Under the pieces are notes generated by a model. That model ran no database searches. It was not told the origin of the DNA and saw nothing but the letters and a program-made list of their open reading frames with translations. A stretch of DNA of 63,657 nt. Source: Pseudomonadota bacterium. GTDB taxonomy: Bacteria; Desulfobacterota; Desulfobulbia; Desulfobulbales; SURF-16. The DNA lies in assembly GCA_018816555.1 (NCBI GenBank), contig JAHIVT010000142.1, positions 1 to 63,657 of the forward strand, given 5' to 3'. A program made the translations under genes and the position numbers. Shown here piece by piece: positions 1-7,772 of the stretch (position 1 is the stretch's first letter; each line of letters opens with the position of its first letter).

Positions 1-762
1 CTGTGTGTCAACGCCCGGGATGCCATTACGGATGTGGGCAGGATCACCATCGAAACGGGCAAGGCGATATTTGACGAAGACTATTGCGCCGACCATGTCG
101 GATTTGTCCCCGGTGAGTATGTATTGTTTACCGTAAGCGACGATGGCAGCGGCATGGCGCCAGAGACTCTGGACAATCTGTTCGAGCCTTTTTTCACCAC
201 CAAGGATGTCAATAAGGGCACCGGATTGGGGTTAGCCACTGTTTATGGTATTATCAAACAAAACAATGGGTTCATCAATGTATACAGCGAACTTGAAAAG
301 GGGACTACCTTCAAGATCTACCTGCCTCGTCATGAAACCGAAACGGATCAGATCTGCAAGAAAGATCCGGTGGTGCCCGATGTGCGGGGAAGCGAAACCA
401 TCCTGTTGGTGGAGGATGAACCGGCGATTCTGAAAATGACAACGATGATGCTCGAACGGTTGGGCTACACCGTTCTGGGGGCAGGCACGCCGGGCGAGGC
501 CATCCGCCTGGCCCGTGAGCATTCCAGAGAAATTCACCTGCTCATGACCGATGTGATCATGCCCGAGATGAATGGCAGGGACCTGGCCAGAAATCTGCTG
601 TCTTTATATCCGAGCCTTAAGCGCCTGTTCATGTCCGGTTACACGGCCAATGTGATTGCCCACCATGGCGTTTTGGATGAGGATGTGCACTTTATTCAGA
701 AGCCTTTTGCCAGGCAAGATCTGGCATTCAAGGTGTGGGAGGTGCTATCCGAAACGAAATAG
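1..762 (+). CDS. Hybrid sensor histidine kinase/response regulator, C-terminal part (5' cut by window edge)
   Basis: The reading frame is open from base 1, so the gene begins outside the window. The visible part opens in the N-box of a HATPase_c domain (CVNARDAI), followed by the G1 box (DDGSGM), F box (FEPFFTTK) and G2 box (GTGLGLA). A receiver domain follows, with acidic residues VEDE, the phospho-acceptor in LLMTDVIMPEMNG and the conserved lysine in QKPF. The protein would autophosphorylate on a histidine upstream of the window and pass phosphate to its own receiver; no output domain follows. It is clearly paralogous to the disrupted kinase at 60778-63058: QNNGFINVYSE and FMSGYT-NVI are shared almost exactly. 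The signal it senses cannot be inferred. Confidence 0.93.
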   Translation: MCVNARDAITDVGRITIETGKAIFDEDYCADHVGFVPGEYVLFTVSDDGSGMAPETLDNLFEPFFTTKDVNKGTGLGLATVYGIIKQNNGFINVYSELEKGTTFKIYLPRHETETDQICKKDPVVPDVRGSETILLVEDEPAILKMTTMMLERLGYTVLGAGTPGEAIRLAREHSREIHLLMTDVIMPEMNGRDLARNLLSLYPSLKRLFMSGYTANVIAHHGVLDEDVHFIQKPFARQDLAFKVWEVLSETK

Positions 763-1117
763 GCGGTTCAAGTCTGTCAGACGAAGCTGAATTGTAACAA
801 ATTTCCCCTTTTTCTCCCTTTCTTCGCTTGATCTCATTTGCTGTTCGTTTTCTGGAGATACTTATCCCTTCCGCCGCCAAGCCGATCCTTTCCTGTTGTC
901 ATCCCCTGATCCTGCCTGAAAACTCTCCATCACCAGACCTTCCCACTTCTATAGGCTGTTTGGGGAAATTCTTTCCTACTTCATCATAATATTGCGGCGA
1001 GAATATCCCTTGCCCGTTTTTTTTATTTGTTCATCCCTTTATGCCTGCCAGGCTAACAGCCTGAAATGATAACTTTTCCCGGAAAACATTTTTTCATCCG
1101 CTGACGGCACATGATGT
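763..1117. other. Intergenic region between the hybrid kinase and fliK
   Basis: About 350 bases without a convincing gene. It is AT-richer than its surroundings, with several T runs (for example near 1018-1026), but no clear stem precedes them. The only recognisable signal is the sigma-54-type promoter at its right end. Confidence 0.5.
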
Positions 1118-1133
1118 TGGCATTGCGGTTGCA
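1118..1133 (+). promoter_or_regulatory. Sigma-54-type (-24/-12) promoter for fliK-flgD-flgE
   Basis: The bases TGGCATTGCGGTTGCA match the sigma-54 consensus TGGCAC-N5-TTGCA, with the GG and GC dinucleotides at the required 12-base offset. It lies about 47 bases upstream of the fliK ATG at 1180. Middle and late flagellar genes are often RpoN-dependent in this phylum. It also argues against a fliK start at 1111, which would overlap the promoter. Confidence 0.7.
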
Positions 1134-1179
1134 TTTAGCTTGCTTCAAGAAAAAAAATTATGTGCCAGGAGGTCGATGC

Positions 1180-2970
1180 ATGTCCATTCTAATGAACCCG
1201 GTTTTACCTGTTCCCGGACCGGAGATGTCAGTAAAGAAAACACGAGGAACCCGTGATTTCGAGAGTTCCTTTGCCCGGCATCTCGACCGCCAGCTGGATA
1301 AAAAATATGGTGGCAACAAAGATAAGCTGGGAGTTGCCCAAAATAATGCGCAAAGCCGGCAGGCGTCCAAGGCCGAAGACAATGCCGCCCGTGCAGCCAA
1401 AAGCAAATCCGATGAGCAGCGCGATGATGAAACCAAGGCCGGTTCCGTAGAAGAACTGCTGAGCCAGTTTCTGGCGGAACTGCAGAATGTTGCCGAACAG
1501 AAGACCGGGGTCCCCGGCGAATGGAAGGCGGAGCTGCCGGATACGGAAATCCTGCAACAGCTTGCCGCTGATGCGGGAATGGAGGAGGCAGATTTTGCCC
1601 AGTTCCTGCAGCAGCTGCAAAATCAGGACAACAAGGTCAGCCTGGTCGATTTTTTTCAGGCATTGACCAGCCATTTTCAGGAAATGAACCAGTCCGTCCC
1701 CACCACCGTCCCTGAGGCCGAATTGCCCATGCTGGAAGCGCTGCTGGCGAAAATGGGTATTGATGAGGAAACCATTGCCCAGATAGCCGACAAGGCCGTG
1801 ACCGGTGACGGAAAGCTTGACCTGAGCCTGCTGGTTAAAGGGATTGACAGCGCGGCCGGGGAAGAAGGACTTGTCCCGGCCACCCTGACGGACTGGGAGA
1901 CGGAGCAGCTGCAGAATCTGCTGTCAGAGGCCGGCCTTACCCTGGAAAAGCAGAATGAGCTTTTGCCGGAAAGGTTTCTGAACCAGGTGCTGGGGAAAGA
2001 AAATGCCGGAGATCCGACTCAGCTCACCATTGAAAGGCTGCAGAGTATTATAAATGATGCCATTGCCGCAGTGAAGAACAGTCAGCCGAAGGTTGATCTG
2101 CCGGCATTCCTCACTGATCTGCAGAAGATCGTTTCCCAGTCTGATTTTGAAGCACAGGGTGTGGGCTTCACTCCGGTGGTGGAGGAATCGGTCAGCGCCG
2201 TTTTCCAGCAACTGCAGGAGCTGGTTGATCTGGCCCGGGTCAAGGTTGAGGGAAGCAAACTGCAGGAAAATAAGTTTCAGGAGGAGCAGGATCTGCAGAG
2301 TGATTTTGCCAAATGGGTCAAAGGGCTTGCTGAAAAATTCGACCAGTCGACAGCACAGGATGATACGGCAGATTTTTCCGGCGAAATGACCTTTGGCCAG
2401 ACGGACGGAGAAGTGACTGTGGCAAAAACCGAATCCGACAGCCAGCCGGCTACAACTTTCGCCGTCAAGTCGGAAGGTCAGAGTGTGGTTTCCACTCCGG
2501 ATGCAACCAAAGGAGAAGCCGCTGCCAGAACCCCATTCCGTCAGATGCAGCAACAGGTTTTTCAGCAGCTTTCCGACGGGGTGATCAAGGGGCTGAAAAG
2601 TCAGGAACATCATCTAGTGCTGCGCCTCTTTCCCCAGGATCTCGGTGAGGTCAGGGTCAATCTCACCGTGCGGGATGAACACATATCCGTATCATTCAAC
2701 ATGGAAAACGCCCGGGTCAAAGAGATGCTGGAAAGCAACATGGAAGAATTCAAGCAAAACATGAGCCAGCGAGGGTTCAGTCTCGGGGAATGCTTTGTTT
2801 CCGTGGGCCAGGAGAATAACGGACAGAGCTGGCAGAGGTTTGAAATGGCCCGGCAGACGGTAAAGGCTGCCATGGAAACCATGGCGGATCTTCCTGCTGA
2901 TGCGCTGTATCTGCAGGCTGCGTCGACCCGTACGGATGGACAGCCAAACGGCATCAACCTGATTGTCTGA
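1180..2970 (+). CDS. fliK: Flagellar hook-length control protein FliK
   Basis: A 596-residue protein exported by the flagellar type III apparatus, where it measures hook length and switches substrate specificity from hook to filament. The N-terminal three quarters is low-complexity, rich in Q, E, D and A, as usual for FliK. The C-terminal Flg_hook domain (about residues 470-560) has the family signature LRLFPQDLGEVRV followed by MLESNMEEF-QNMSQRG. The ATG at 1180 is preceded by AGGAGG (1167-1172) at a 7-base spacing. An in-frame start at 1111 overlaps the -24/-12 promoter and has no ribosome site. It is followed 25 bases later by flgD, its usual neighbour. Confidence 0.92.
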   Translation: MSILMNPVLPVPGPEMSVKKTRGTRDFESSFARHLDRQLDKKYGGNKDKLGVAQNNAQSRQASKAEDNAARAAKSKSDEQRDDETKAGSVEELLSQFLAELQNVAEQKTGVPGEWKAELPDTEILQQLAADAGMEEADFAQFLQQLQNQDNKVSLVDFFQALTSHFQEMNQSVPTTVPEAELPMLEALLAKMGIDEETIAQIADKAVTGDGKLDLSLLVKGIDSAAGEEGLVPATLTDWETEQLQNLLSEAGLTLEKQNELLPERFLNQVLGKENAGDPTQLTIERLQSIINDAIAAVKNSQPKVDLPAFLTDLQKIVSQSDFEAQGVGFTPVVEESVSAVFQQLQELVDLARVKVEGSKLQENKFQEEQDLQSDFAKWVKGLAEKFDQSTAQDDTADFSGEMTFGQTDGEVTVAKTESDSQPATTFAVKSEGQSVVSTPDATKGEAAARTPFRQMQQQVFQQLSDGVIKGLKSQEHHLVLRLFPQDLGEVRVNLTVRDEHISVSFNMENARVKEMLESNMEEFKQNMSQRGFSLGECFVSVGQENNGQSWQRFEMARQTVKAAMETMADLPADALYLQAASTRTDGQPNGINLIV

Positions 2971-2995
2971 TCGAAAATAAGAAAAGGAAATTCCC

Positions 2996-3664
2996 ATGAG
3001 CGTATCAACTGTCAACACAACCCTGCCCCAGTATGAAGAGGAAAGCCTTTATCCGACGGTGGGTAAAAAAGAACTGGATCAGTATGATTTCATGAATCTG
3101 CTGATCACCCAGCTCCAGTACCAGGATCCGATGAAACCCATGGACACCTATGAGATGGCGTCACAGCTCTCCCAGTTCAGCAATATGCAGGCCACCCTGG
3201 AAATGTCTAGCAACATGGAAAAGCTGCTGGATTACCAGACCTCCCAGAACAACCTGCAGCTGCTGACCCTGCTTGACAACCAGGTGCAGATTGTCGGCAA
3301 TACCATGGGCGTCAATGAGGGTGTGCCGGGCGGCGGGGAGTATATTCTGCCCGAGGACGCCGATACCTGCGTGGTGGAAATCTATGATGCCGGCGGCCAT
3401 CTGGTGCAGATGGTTGATGCCGGGGCATTGTCCTCCGGCACCTATCCCCTGGAATGGGACGGCAAGGATGCCCTGGGTGAAACCGTTGACGACGGCGCCT
3501 ATACTTATTGGGTCAAGGCATATAATGCCTTGGGTGAACAACTTGAGGTGGATTACCGGGTCAGCGGCATGGTGACGGGAGTCACCTTTGACAGCGGTGC
3601 GGCACAGCTCAAACTGGATAACTGGGTCGGCGCCGATGTCGGTTCCGTGGTCAGTGTTTTATAG
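2996..3664 (+). CDS. flgD: Flagellar hook assembly (cap) protein FlgD
   Basis: A 222-residue scaffold that caps the growing hook and directs FlgE polymerisation; it is later discarded. The conserved FlgD N-terminal region is clear (residues about 25-70: DFMNLLITQLQYQDPMKPMD, then a QLSQFSNMQ segment). The C-terminal FlgD Tudor/Ig-like region follows (about 100-215), including the Ig-type strand YPLEWDGKDALG. AAAAGGAA precedes the ATG. It lies between fliK and flgE, the standard order. Confidence 0.95.
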   Translation: MSVSTVNTTLPQYEEESLYPTVGKKELDQYDFMNLLITQLQYQDPMKPMDTYEMASQLSQFSNMQATLEMSSNMEKLLDYQTSQNNLQLLTLLDNQVQIVGNTMGVNEGVPGGGEYILPEDADTCVVEIYDAGGHLVQMVDAGALSSGTYPLEWDGKDALGETVDDGAYTYWVKAYNALGEQLEVDYRVSGMVTGVTFDSGAAQLKLDNWVGADVGSVVSVL

Positions 3665-3750
3665 AAAATGACATGTTCTTTGGCGGGTAAAGATCTTTCA
3701 TGGTGTGCTATGGCTCGGTTGCGGGCTTTCAGAGTAAGGAGGAATAAATA

Positions 3751-6168
3751 ATGGCGATTGCAAGTTCACTGTATTCAAGTATCAGCGGCATTAACACCAT
3801 GGGTAATGCCATGTCCGTGCTTGGTGATAACGTGGCCAACGTTAATACCCTGGCATTCAAGTCGAGCCGCACGGTTTTTCAGGATGTGCTGTCTCAGTCG
3901 GTTTCCACCGCATCCGGCGCGGCCCAGGTGGGCCGTGGCGTTACCCTGAGCACCGTTGACGGTCTCTTTGCCCAGGGTTCTTTTCAGAGTTCCTCCATCG
4001 CCACGGATATGGCCATTGGCGGCCAGGGCTTTTTCATGCTCCGTGCCACGGAAAACGCTGAGGCGGACATGTATTCCAGGGCAGGTGAGTTCCGTTTTGA
4101 CCAGCAAGGATATCTGGTGACACCCATGGGATATTTTGTCCAGGGTTGGACCATTGACAAGACCACCGGCGAGCGGGCCGGCACCATCGGCGATATGCGC
4201 ATCGATAAGACCACCCCTCCGGTTGAAACCGAACTGGTGGAAGTTATCGCCAACCTCGATTCCCGGGAGGATAACGAACTCAACGAGGTGCGTCTGTTTG
4301 ATTCCTGGAACGGCACCAACGCGTCGGCGATCAAACCCACAGCCCCCATTGATCCGCTGCAGTATGAATATACCTCTGCCATCAAGATTTACGATTCCAA
4401 GGGTGCAAGCCATGATATCTCAATTTATTATGACCGGACCACGAGGGATAATGAATGGGAGTACCTGATAACCTGTGACCCTTCCGAGGATTTGCGCTAT
4501 CTGGATCAGCGGGAGCAGTCCATTTATGCCCCCAATGACACCTATAACTACGAGGATCATAAAGGGGCGGGCGCCCTGCTTTACGGTACGATCCAGTTTG
4601 ACACCTCGGGTAATATCAAGGAGATCTCCGCCTATGACGTGCCGCCGGACGGCAATGTTGATCCGGCCCGGTCCGATAACCGGATTATTCTGGAAAATAC
4701 GGACAGCTATTACAGCTTTGAGGCCAACTTCACCGGCGCCACCACCAACCAGAGCGTGCTGGTTAACTTCGGCGCCCAGTACAGCGGCTTGACCTCAACC
4801 ACCCGGCAGTCGCTGGTCAGCGAGCTTGGCGCGGTTGACAGCAACCTCACCGGCGCAAGTTATATCACCAGCGAAACCTACTGGCGCGATGTCTATGACA
4901 CCAATGGGCTGCAGCTGCAGGGCGATGGTGTTGCACTCTCCAGCGATACCATCTTCATTGAAGGTTTTCAGAATGACGGCAGTTATGCCTCCGTAACCTA
5001 TAATGTCAATACCGATGCCAAGGTGCAGGAGTTTCTCGATGCCGTGGGTACGGCATTCGGCTGCACCGCCACCATTGACGCCTATGGCCGGTTGAAAATG
5101 ACCGACCTGACCGCCGGCAACAGCGGCATGCATATCACCAATGTGGTGGTGGACGGCAGCGTAACCGGTCCCGCCACCCAGGATGACGCCAATCCCTTTG
5201 GTGAAAGCGGCGTTAATGGCGATACCGTCATCAATATCACCACCTCAAAGCAGAAGATTTTCTCCACCGGTCAGGGGCTGAGCACCGGCGGCACCGTGCC
5301 GGTCATTACGGCGAATACCCCTTGGGAACAGGTTTTTGACAGCACCAATACCGCCATAGCAGACGGCGATGTGTTTACCTTTAACGGCTTTGCCAGTGAC
5401 GGCACCCCGGTGGTCAACGCTACCTATACGGTTGACGCGGTGATCACTCCCACCAATACGGGCACGGTGCAGGATATGCTCACCTGGCTTGAGACCACCT
5501 TTAACGCCGATGCGGAGATTGATTTTGCCGGCCGTCTGGTACTCACCGACCGCGTGGCCGATGAGGCTTCCGCCACCGGCTATCACAGTCAGTTGGCCAT
5601 GACTTCGGTTTCAGACGGGTCGATTTCCGGCGCCGACCCCTGGGGCAATGGTCTCACAGCTTTCCTCACCCTGGAGGCCGATGTGAGCGGTGAGGATGGC
5701 AGTCTGCAGGGAGGAGTCGTCAGTGCGGATTTCTCTCCCGAGGCCTTGGCCACCACCCAGTACGCCAACAGCTCCACCACCATTTTTCAGGATCAGAACG
5801 GCTATGCCTCAGGCTTTTTGCAGGCGGTGGCCGTCAATACGGAAGGCATTATTACCGGCAACTATTCCAATGGCCAGGTGTTGAAGAAGGCCCAGGTGGC
5901 CTTGGCAAATTTTGCCAGCCTGGAAGGTCTCTTCAAAAGAGGCGGCAATATTTTCACCGAAACCACCGAATCAGGCGCGCCGGTGACAGGCGCTCCCGGC
6001 AGCAACGGTCTGGGAACCATTGCCCCCAACGCCCTGGAGGCATCCAACGTGGATATCGGCACGGAGTTCGTCAATCTGATCACCGTGCAGAGAGGTTTTC
6101 AGGCCAATACCAAGATAGTCACCACCACCGATGAGATGATCACGGATGTCATTAATATGAAGAGATAA
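3751..6168 (+). CDS. flgE: Flagellar hook protein FlgE (long form)
   Basis: Structural subunit of the flagellar hook. The N-terminus carries the rod/hook signature (NVANVNTLAFKSSRTVF) and the C-terminus the matching coiled-coil segment (ALEASNVDIGTEFVNLITVQRGFQANTK), which together form the D0 core. At 805 residues it is about twice the length of enterobacterial FlgE. The extra mass is in the middle, where two related segments (about residues 383-483 and 518-631) share a layout: a DxxG or D--A start, a FxxxGFxxDG strand, T(Y)-V(N/D), a helix with FLDAVGTAF or MLTWLETTF, A-IDxxGRL-(M/L)TD, and a DPWG or NPFG end. An ideal AAGGAGG precedes the ATG. A terminator follows. Confidence 0.95.
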   Translation: MAIASSLYSSISGINTMGNAMSVLGDNVANVNTLAFKSSRTVFQDVLSQSVSTASGAAQVGRGVTLSTVDGLFAQGSFQSSSIATDMAIGGQGFFMLRATENAEADMYSRAGEFRFDQQGYLVTPMGYFVQGWTIDKTTGERAGTIGDMRIDKTTPPVETELVEVIANLDSREDNELNEVRLFDSWNGTNASAIKPTAPIDPLQYEYTSAIKIYDSKGASHDISIYYDRTTRDNEWEYLITCDPSEDLRYLDQREQSIYAPNDTYNYEDHKGAGALLYGTIQFDTSGNIKEISAYDVPPDGNVDPARSDNRIILENTDSYYSFEANFTGATTNQSVLVNFGAQYSGLTSTTRQSLVSELGAVDSNLTGASYITSETYWRDVYDTNGLQLQGDGVALSSDTIFIEGFQNDGSYASVTYNVNTDAKVQEFLDAVGTAFGCTATIDAYGRLKMTDLTAGNSGMHITNVVVDGSVTGPATQDDANPFGESGVNGDTVINITTSKQKIFSTGQGLSTGGTVPVITANTPWEQVFDSTNTAIADGDVFTFNGFASDGTPVVNATYTVDAVITPTNTGTVQDMLTWLETTFNADAEIDFAGRLVLTDRVADEASATGYHSQLAMTSVSDGSISGADPWGNGLTAFLTLEADVSGEDGSLQGGVVSADFSPEALATTQYANSSTTIFQDQNGYASGFLQAVAVNTEGIITGNYSNGQVLKKAQVALANFASLEGLFKRGGNIFTETTESGAPVTGAPGSNGLGTIAPNALEASNVDIGTEFVNLITVQRGFQANTKIVTTTDEMITDVINMKR

Positions 6169-6195
6169 TTAGCTGTTAAGCTGATGAGCCGGTAA

Positions 6196-6237
6196 GCTCA
6201 TGGCTCATGGCTCATGGCTCATGGCTCATGGCTCATG
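6196..6237. repeat. Tandem heptanucleotide array, six copies of GCTCATG
   Basis: Six perfect head-to-tail copies of a 7-base unit begin 28 bases after the flgE stop codon. Just upstream, ATGAGCC (about 6183-6189) is the inverted complement of the array unit, so the start of the array could fold into a hairpin. It is intergenic and non-coding. Confidence 0.85.
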
Positions 6238-6242
6238 GAAGG

Positions 6243-6286
6243 ACGGATGGCGGGCAGGATGACTGCGCCGCCATCCGTTTTTTTAT
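6243..6286 (+). terminator. Rho-independent terminator after flgE
   Basis: A perfect 11-bp stem, ACGGATGGCGG (6243-6253) with CCGCCATCCGT (6268-6278), is followed directly by a T run. It ends the fliK-flgD-flgE transcript and faces the convergent cooC gene. Confidence 0.85.
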
Positions 6287-6319
6287 TGTAACTCCAGCTA
6301 GATATGCCATCGTGGCGTA

Positions 6320-6385
6320 GGAGCGGGCCATGCCCGCGACCTTTGGCATTGCCAAAACCCCGTTATCGCGGGCAAGGCCCGCTCC
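6320..6385. repeat. 66-bp palindromic repeat, copy 1 (REP/MITE-like)
   Basis: A 20-base arm at 6320-6339 pairs with 6366-6385 with one mismatch (GGAGCGGGCCATGCCCGCGA against the reverse complement of the right arm). The centre holds a second small palindrome, TTTGGCATTGCCAAAA. A second copy of the same length lies at 7402-7467, on the other side of cooC. Confidence 0.85.
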
Positions 6386-6485
6386 TTGGGAAAAATGGGT
6401 TGCCGGGCAGCTTCATCCGGGATATGGCTGCGTCTCGATTCCTCATTGTGTGGCTAACAGACTAAACACCTTCAGACTATCCACC

Positions 6486-7247
6486 TTACATGAAAATCCG
6501 GTCAAAGGCGGCAAAGGCCGCCTGCACCACCGGCACATAATCCCCCAGTTTCAAATAGGAGCCGCCAATGATCTCCTGTTTGATCAGGTCCTCGCTGGAC
6601 GGGAAAATGCCGCCCAGGGGCAGATCGCTTTCCTGCACCGCTTCTCTGATCTTGGCGTCAAGCTCGGGGGACATGGGCTCCGGAGCCCGGTTGACGATGA
6701 GATATCTGTTTTTCACCGTGAGTCCCAGGGGGCCGGTGATTTCCGCAATGCGGCGGGCGGTAAGGATGCCCCGGGCCGACGGGTCGGAAACGATGAGCAG
6801 ATAATCGATGACCCGCAGATTCATGCGGCTCAGGTGCTCCATGCCCGCCTCGTTATCCACCAGAATATACCGGTAGTTGGCGGCCAGGTGGTCCATGGTC
6901 ATGGCCAGGTACTGGTTGGCCGAACAGTAGCATCCCGGTCCGTCGGGCTGGCCCATGACCAGCAGATCAAAACCGCTTTCTTCGATAATGGCCTGCTGGA
7001 TCTTCATGTTCATGAACTGGTCCCGGGTCATGCCCGGCGGCAGATCGCCTTTCAGCTCCTTTCTGATCTGGCCGATGGTGGCCCCTACCTCCAGCTGCAG
7101 CAGTTCGTTGAGGTTGGCGTTGGCGTCGGCGTCCACCGCCAGCACCGGGGTTAGTTGTTTTTGCAGCAGATATTTGATCAGTAGGGCCGTGGTGGTGGTT
7201 TTCCCGGTGCCGCCTTTGCCTGCCAAGGCTATTACTTTCGGGGTCAT
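6486..7247 (-). CDS. cooC: CooC/AcsF-type nickel-insertion ATPase
   Basis: A 253-residue MinD/ParA-like P-loop ATPase. In characterised relatives it drives nickel insertion into carbon monoxide dehydrogenase or acetyl-CoA synthase. The deviant Walker A is at residues 10-18 (GKGGTGKTT), a DADAN switch at 39-43, and the family-defining CxC pair at Cys106 and Cys108 (GPGCYCSAN), which binds metal at the dimer interface. Length is normal for CooC. The start is preceded by a GGAGAAG purine tract. No CODH or ACS gene lies in the window, so the client is elsewhere. The gene stands alone, convergent to flgE, with a copy of a 66-bp palindromic repeat on each side. Confidence 0.9.
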   Translation of the reverse strand: MTPKVIALAGKGGTGKTTTTALLIKYLLQKQLTPVLAVDADANANLNELLQLEVGATIGQIRKELKGDLPPGMTRDQFMNMKIQQAIIEESGFDLLVMGQPDGPGCYCSANQYLAMTMDHLAANYRYILVDNEAGMEHLSRMNLRVIDYLLIVSDPSARGILTARRIAEITGPLGLTVKNRYLIVNRAPEPMSPELDAKIREAVQESDLPLGGIFPSSEDLIKQEIIGGSYLKLGDYVPVVQAAFAAFDRIFM

Positions 7248-7401
7248 GGTCTTTCTTCTCCGGATGAAATTCCGCCGGCCGGGAAGTCAGCGCCTGTATT
7301 GATCTCTGACGCGGGTTTCTTTAGGCCGGGCAATAATGATGAAATGTTTTCCTGTAAGCATGATAACGCAAGCGGGAGCAATAAAGCATGAAAGTGCGCA
7401 A

Positions 7402-7467
7402 GGAGCGGGCCTTGCCCGCGACCTGTGGCATTGCCAAAATCCCCGTATCGCGGGCATGGCCCGCTCC
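7402..7467. repeat. 66-bp palindromic repeat, copy 2
   Basis: Arms at 7402-7421 and 7448-7467 surround a centre containing TGGCATTGCCA. It matches copy 1 (6320-6385) closely and in the same direction in the centre. The one A/T difference in the outer arms is exchanged: the left arm of this copy equals the complement of copy 1's right arm, and vice versa. Confidence 0.85.
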
Positions 7468-7772
7468 TGCAAGGATGACACGCTGCGCAACGAAAATGAC
7501 TTTCATGCTAACAGAGGATTGCATTTTACCGGAAAGGCAAAAAGAGGCAAGGTGCAAAACAAAAAAAACATTCTTCCGGTCTGAAGCTCATTAAACCCTT
7601 GCAAGTTGGAACTGAATTGGTATTCTATCTGGTTTGTTATAAGATGCATGTTTTTTGGGTTTTGACGAGCGACTGTCAGGAATCTGTCGGATATTTTTAC
7701 CCTTAAAGGGCATAAATACCCTCCAGGGGCATAAATACCGAATCATCAATTTTTATATACGGAGACACGACC
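7468..7772. other. Intergenic leader upstream of ileS
   Basis: About 300 bases between the palindromic repeat and ileS. It contains a short direct repeat, GGGCATAAATACC, near 7709 and 7729, and an AT-rich stretch. No T-box specifier structure was recognised. No gene is supported here. Confidence 0.45.

Noticed and set aside
3690-3745. A possible sigma-54 promoter directly upstream of flgE (TGGCTCGGTTGC)
   Set aside because: The GG and GC elements are three bases too close, so it does not fit -24/-12 spacing.
6330-7154. A 274-residue plus-strand frame antisense to cooC
   Set aside because: Lies over a gene with full CooC motifs, has histidine/glycine-rich shadow composition and no ribosome site.
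7620-7772. A T-box leader for ileS
   Set aside because: No specifier loop or T-box consensus bulge was recognised, and T-boxes are rare for ileS outside Gram-positives.
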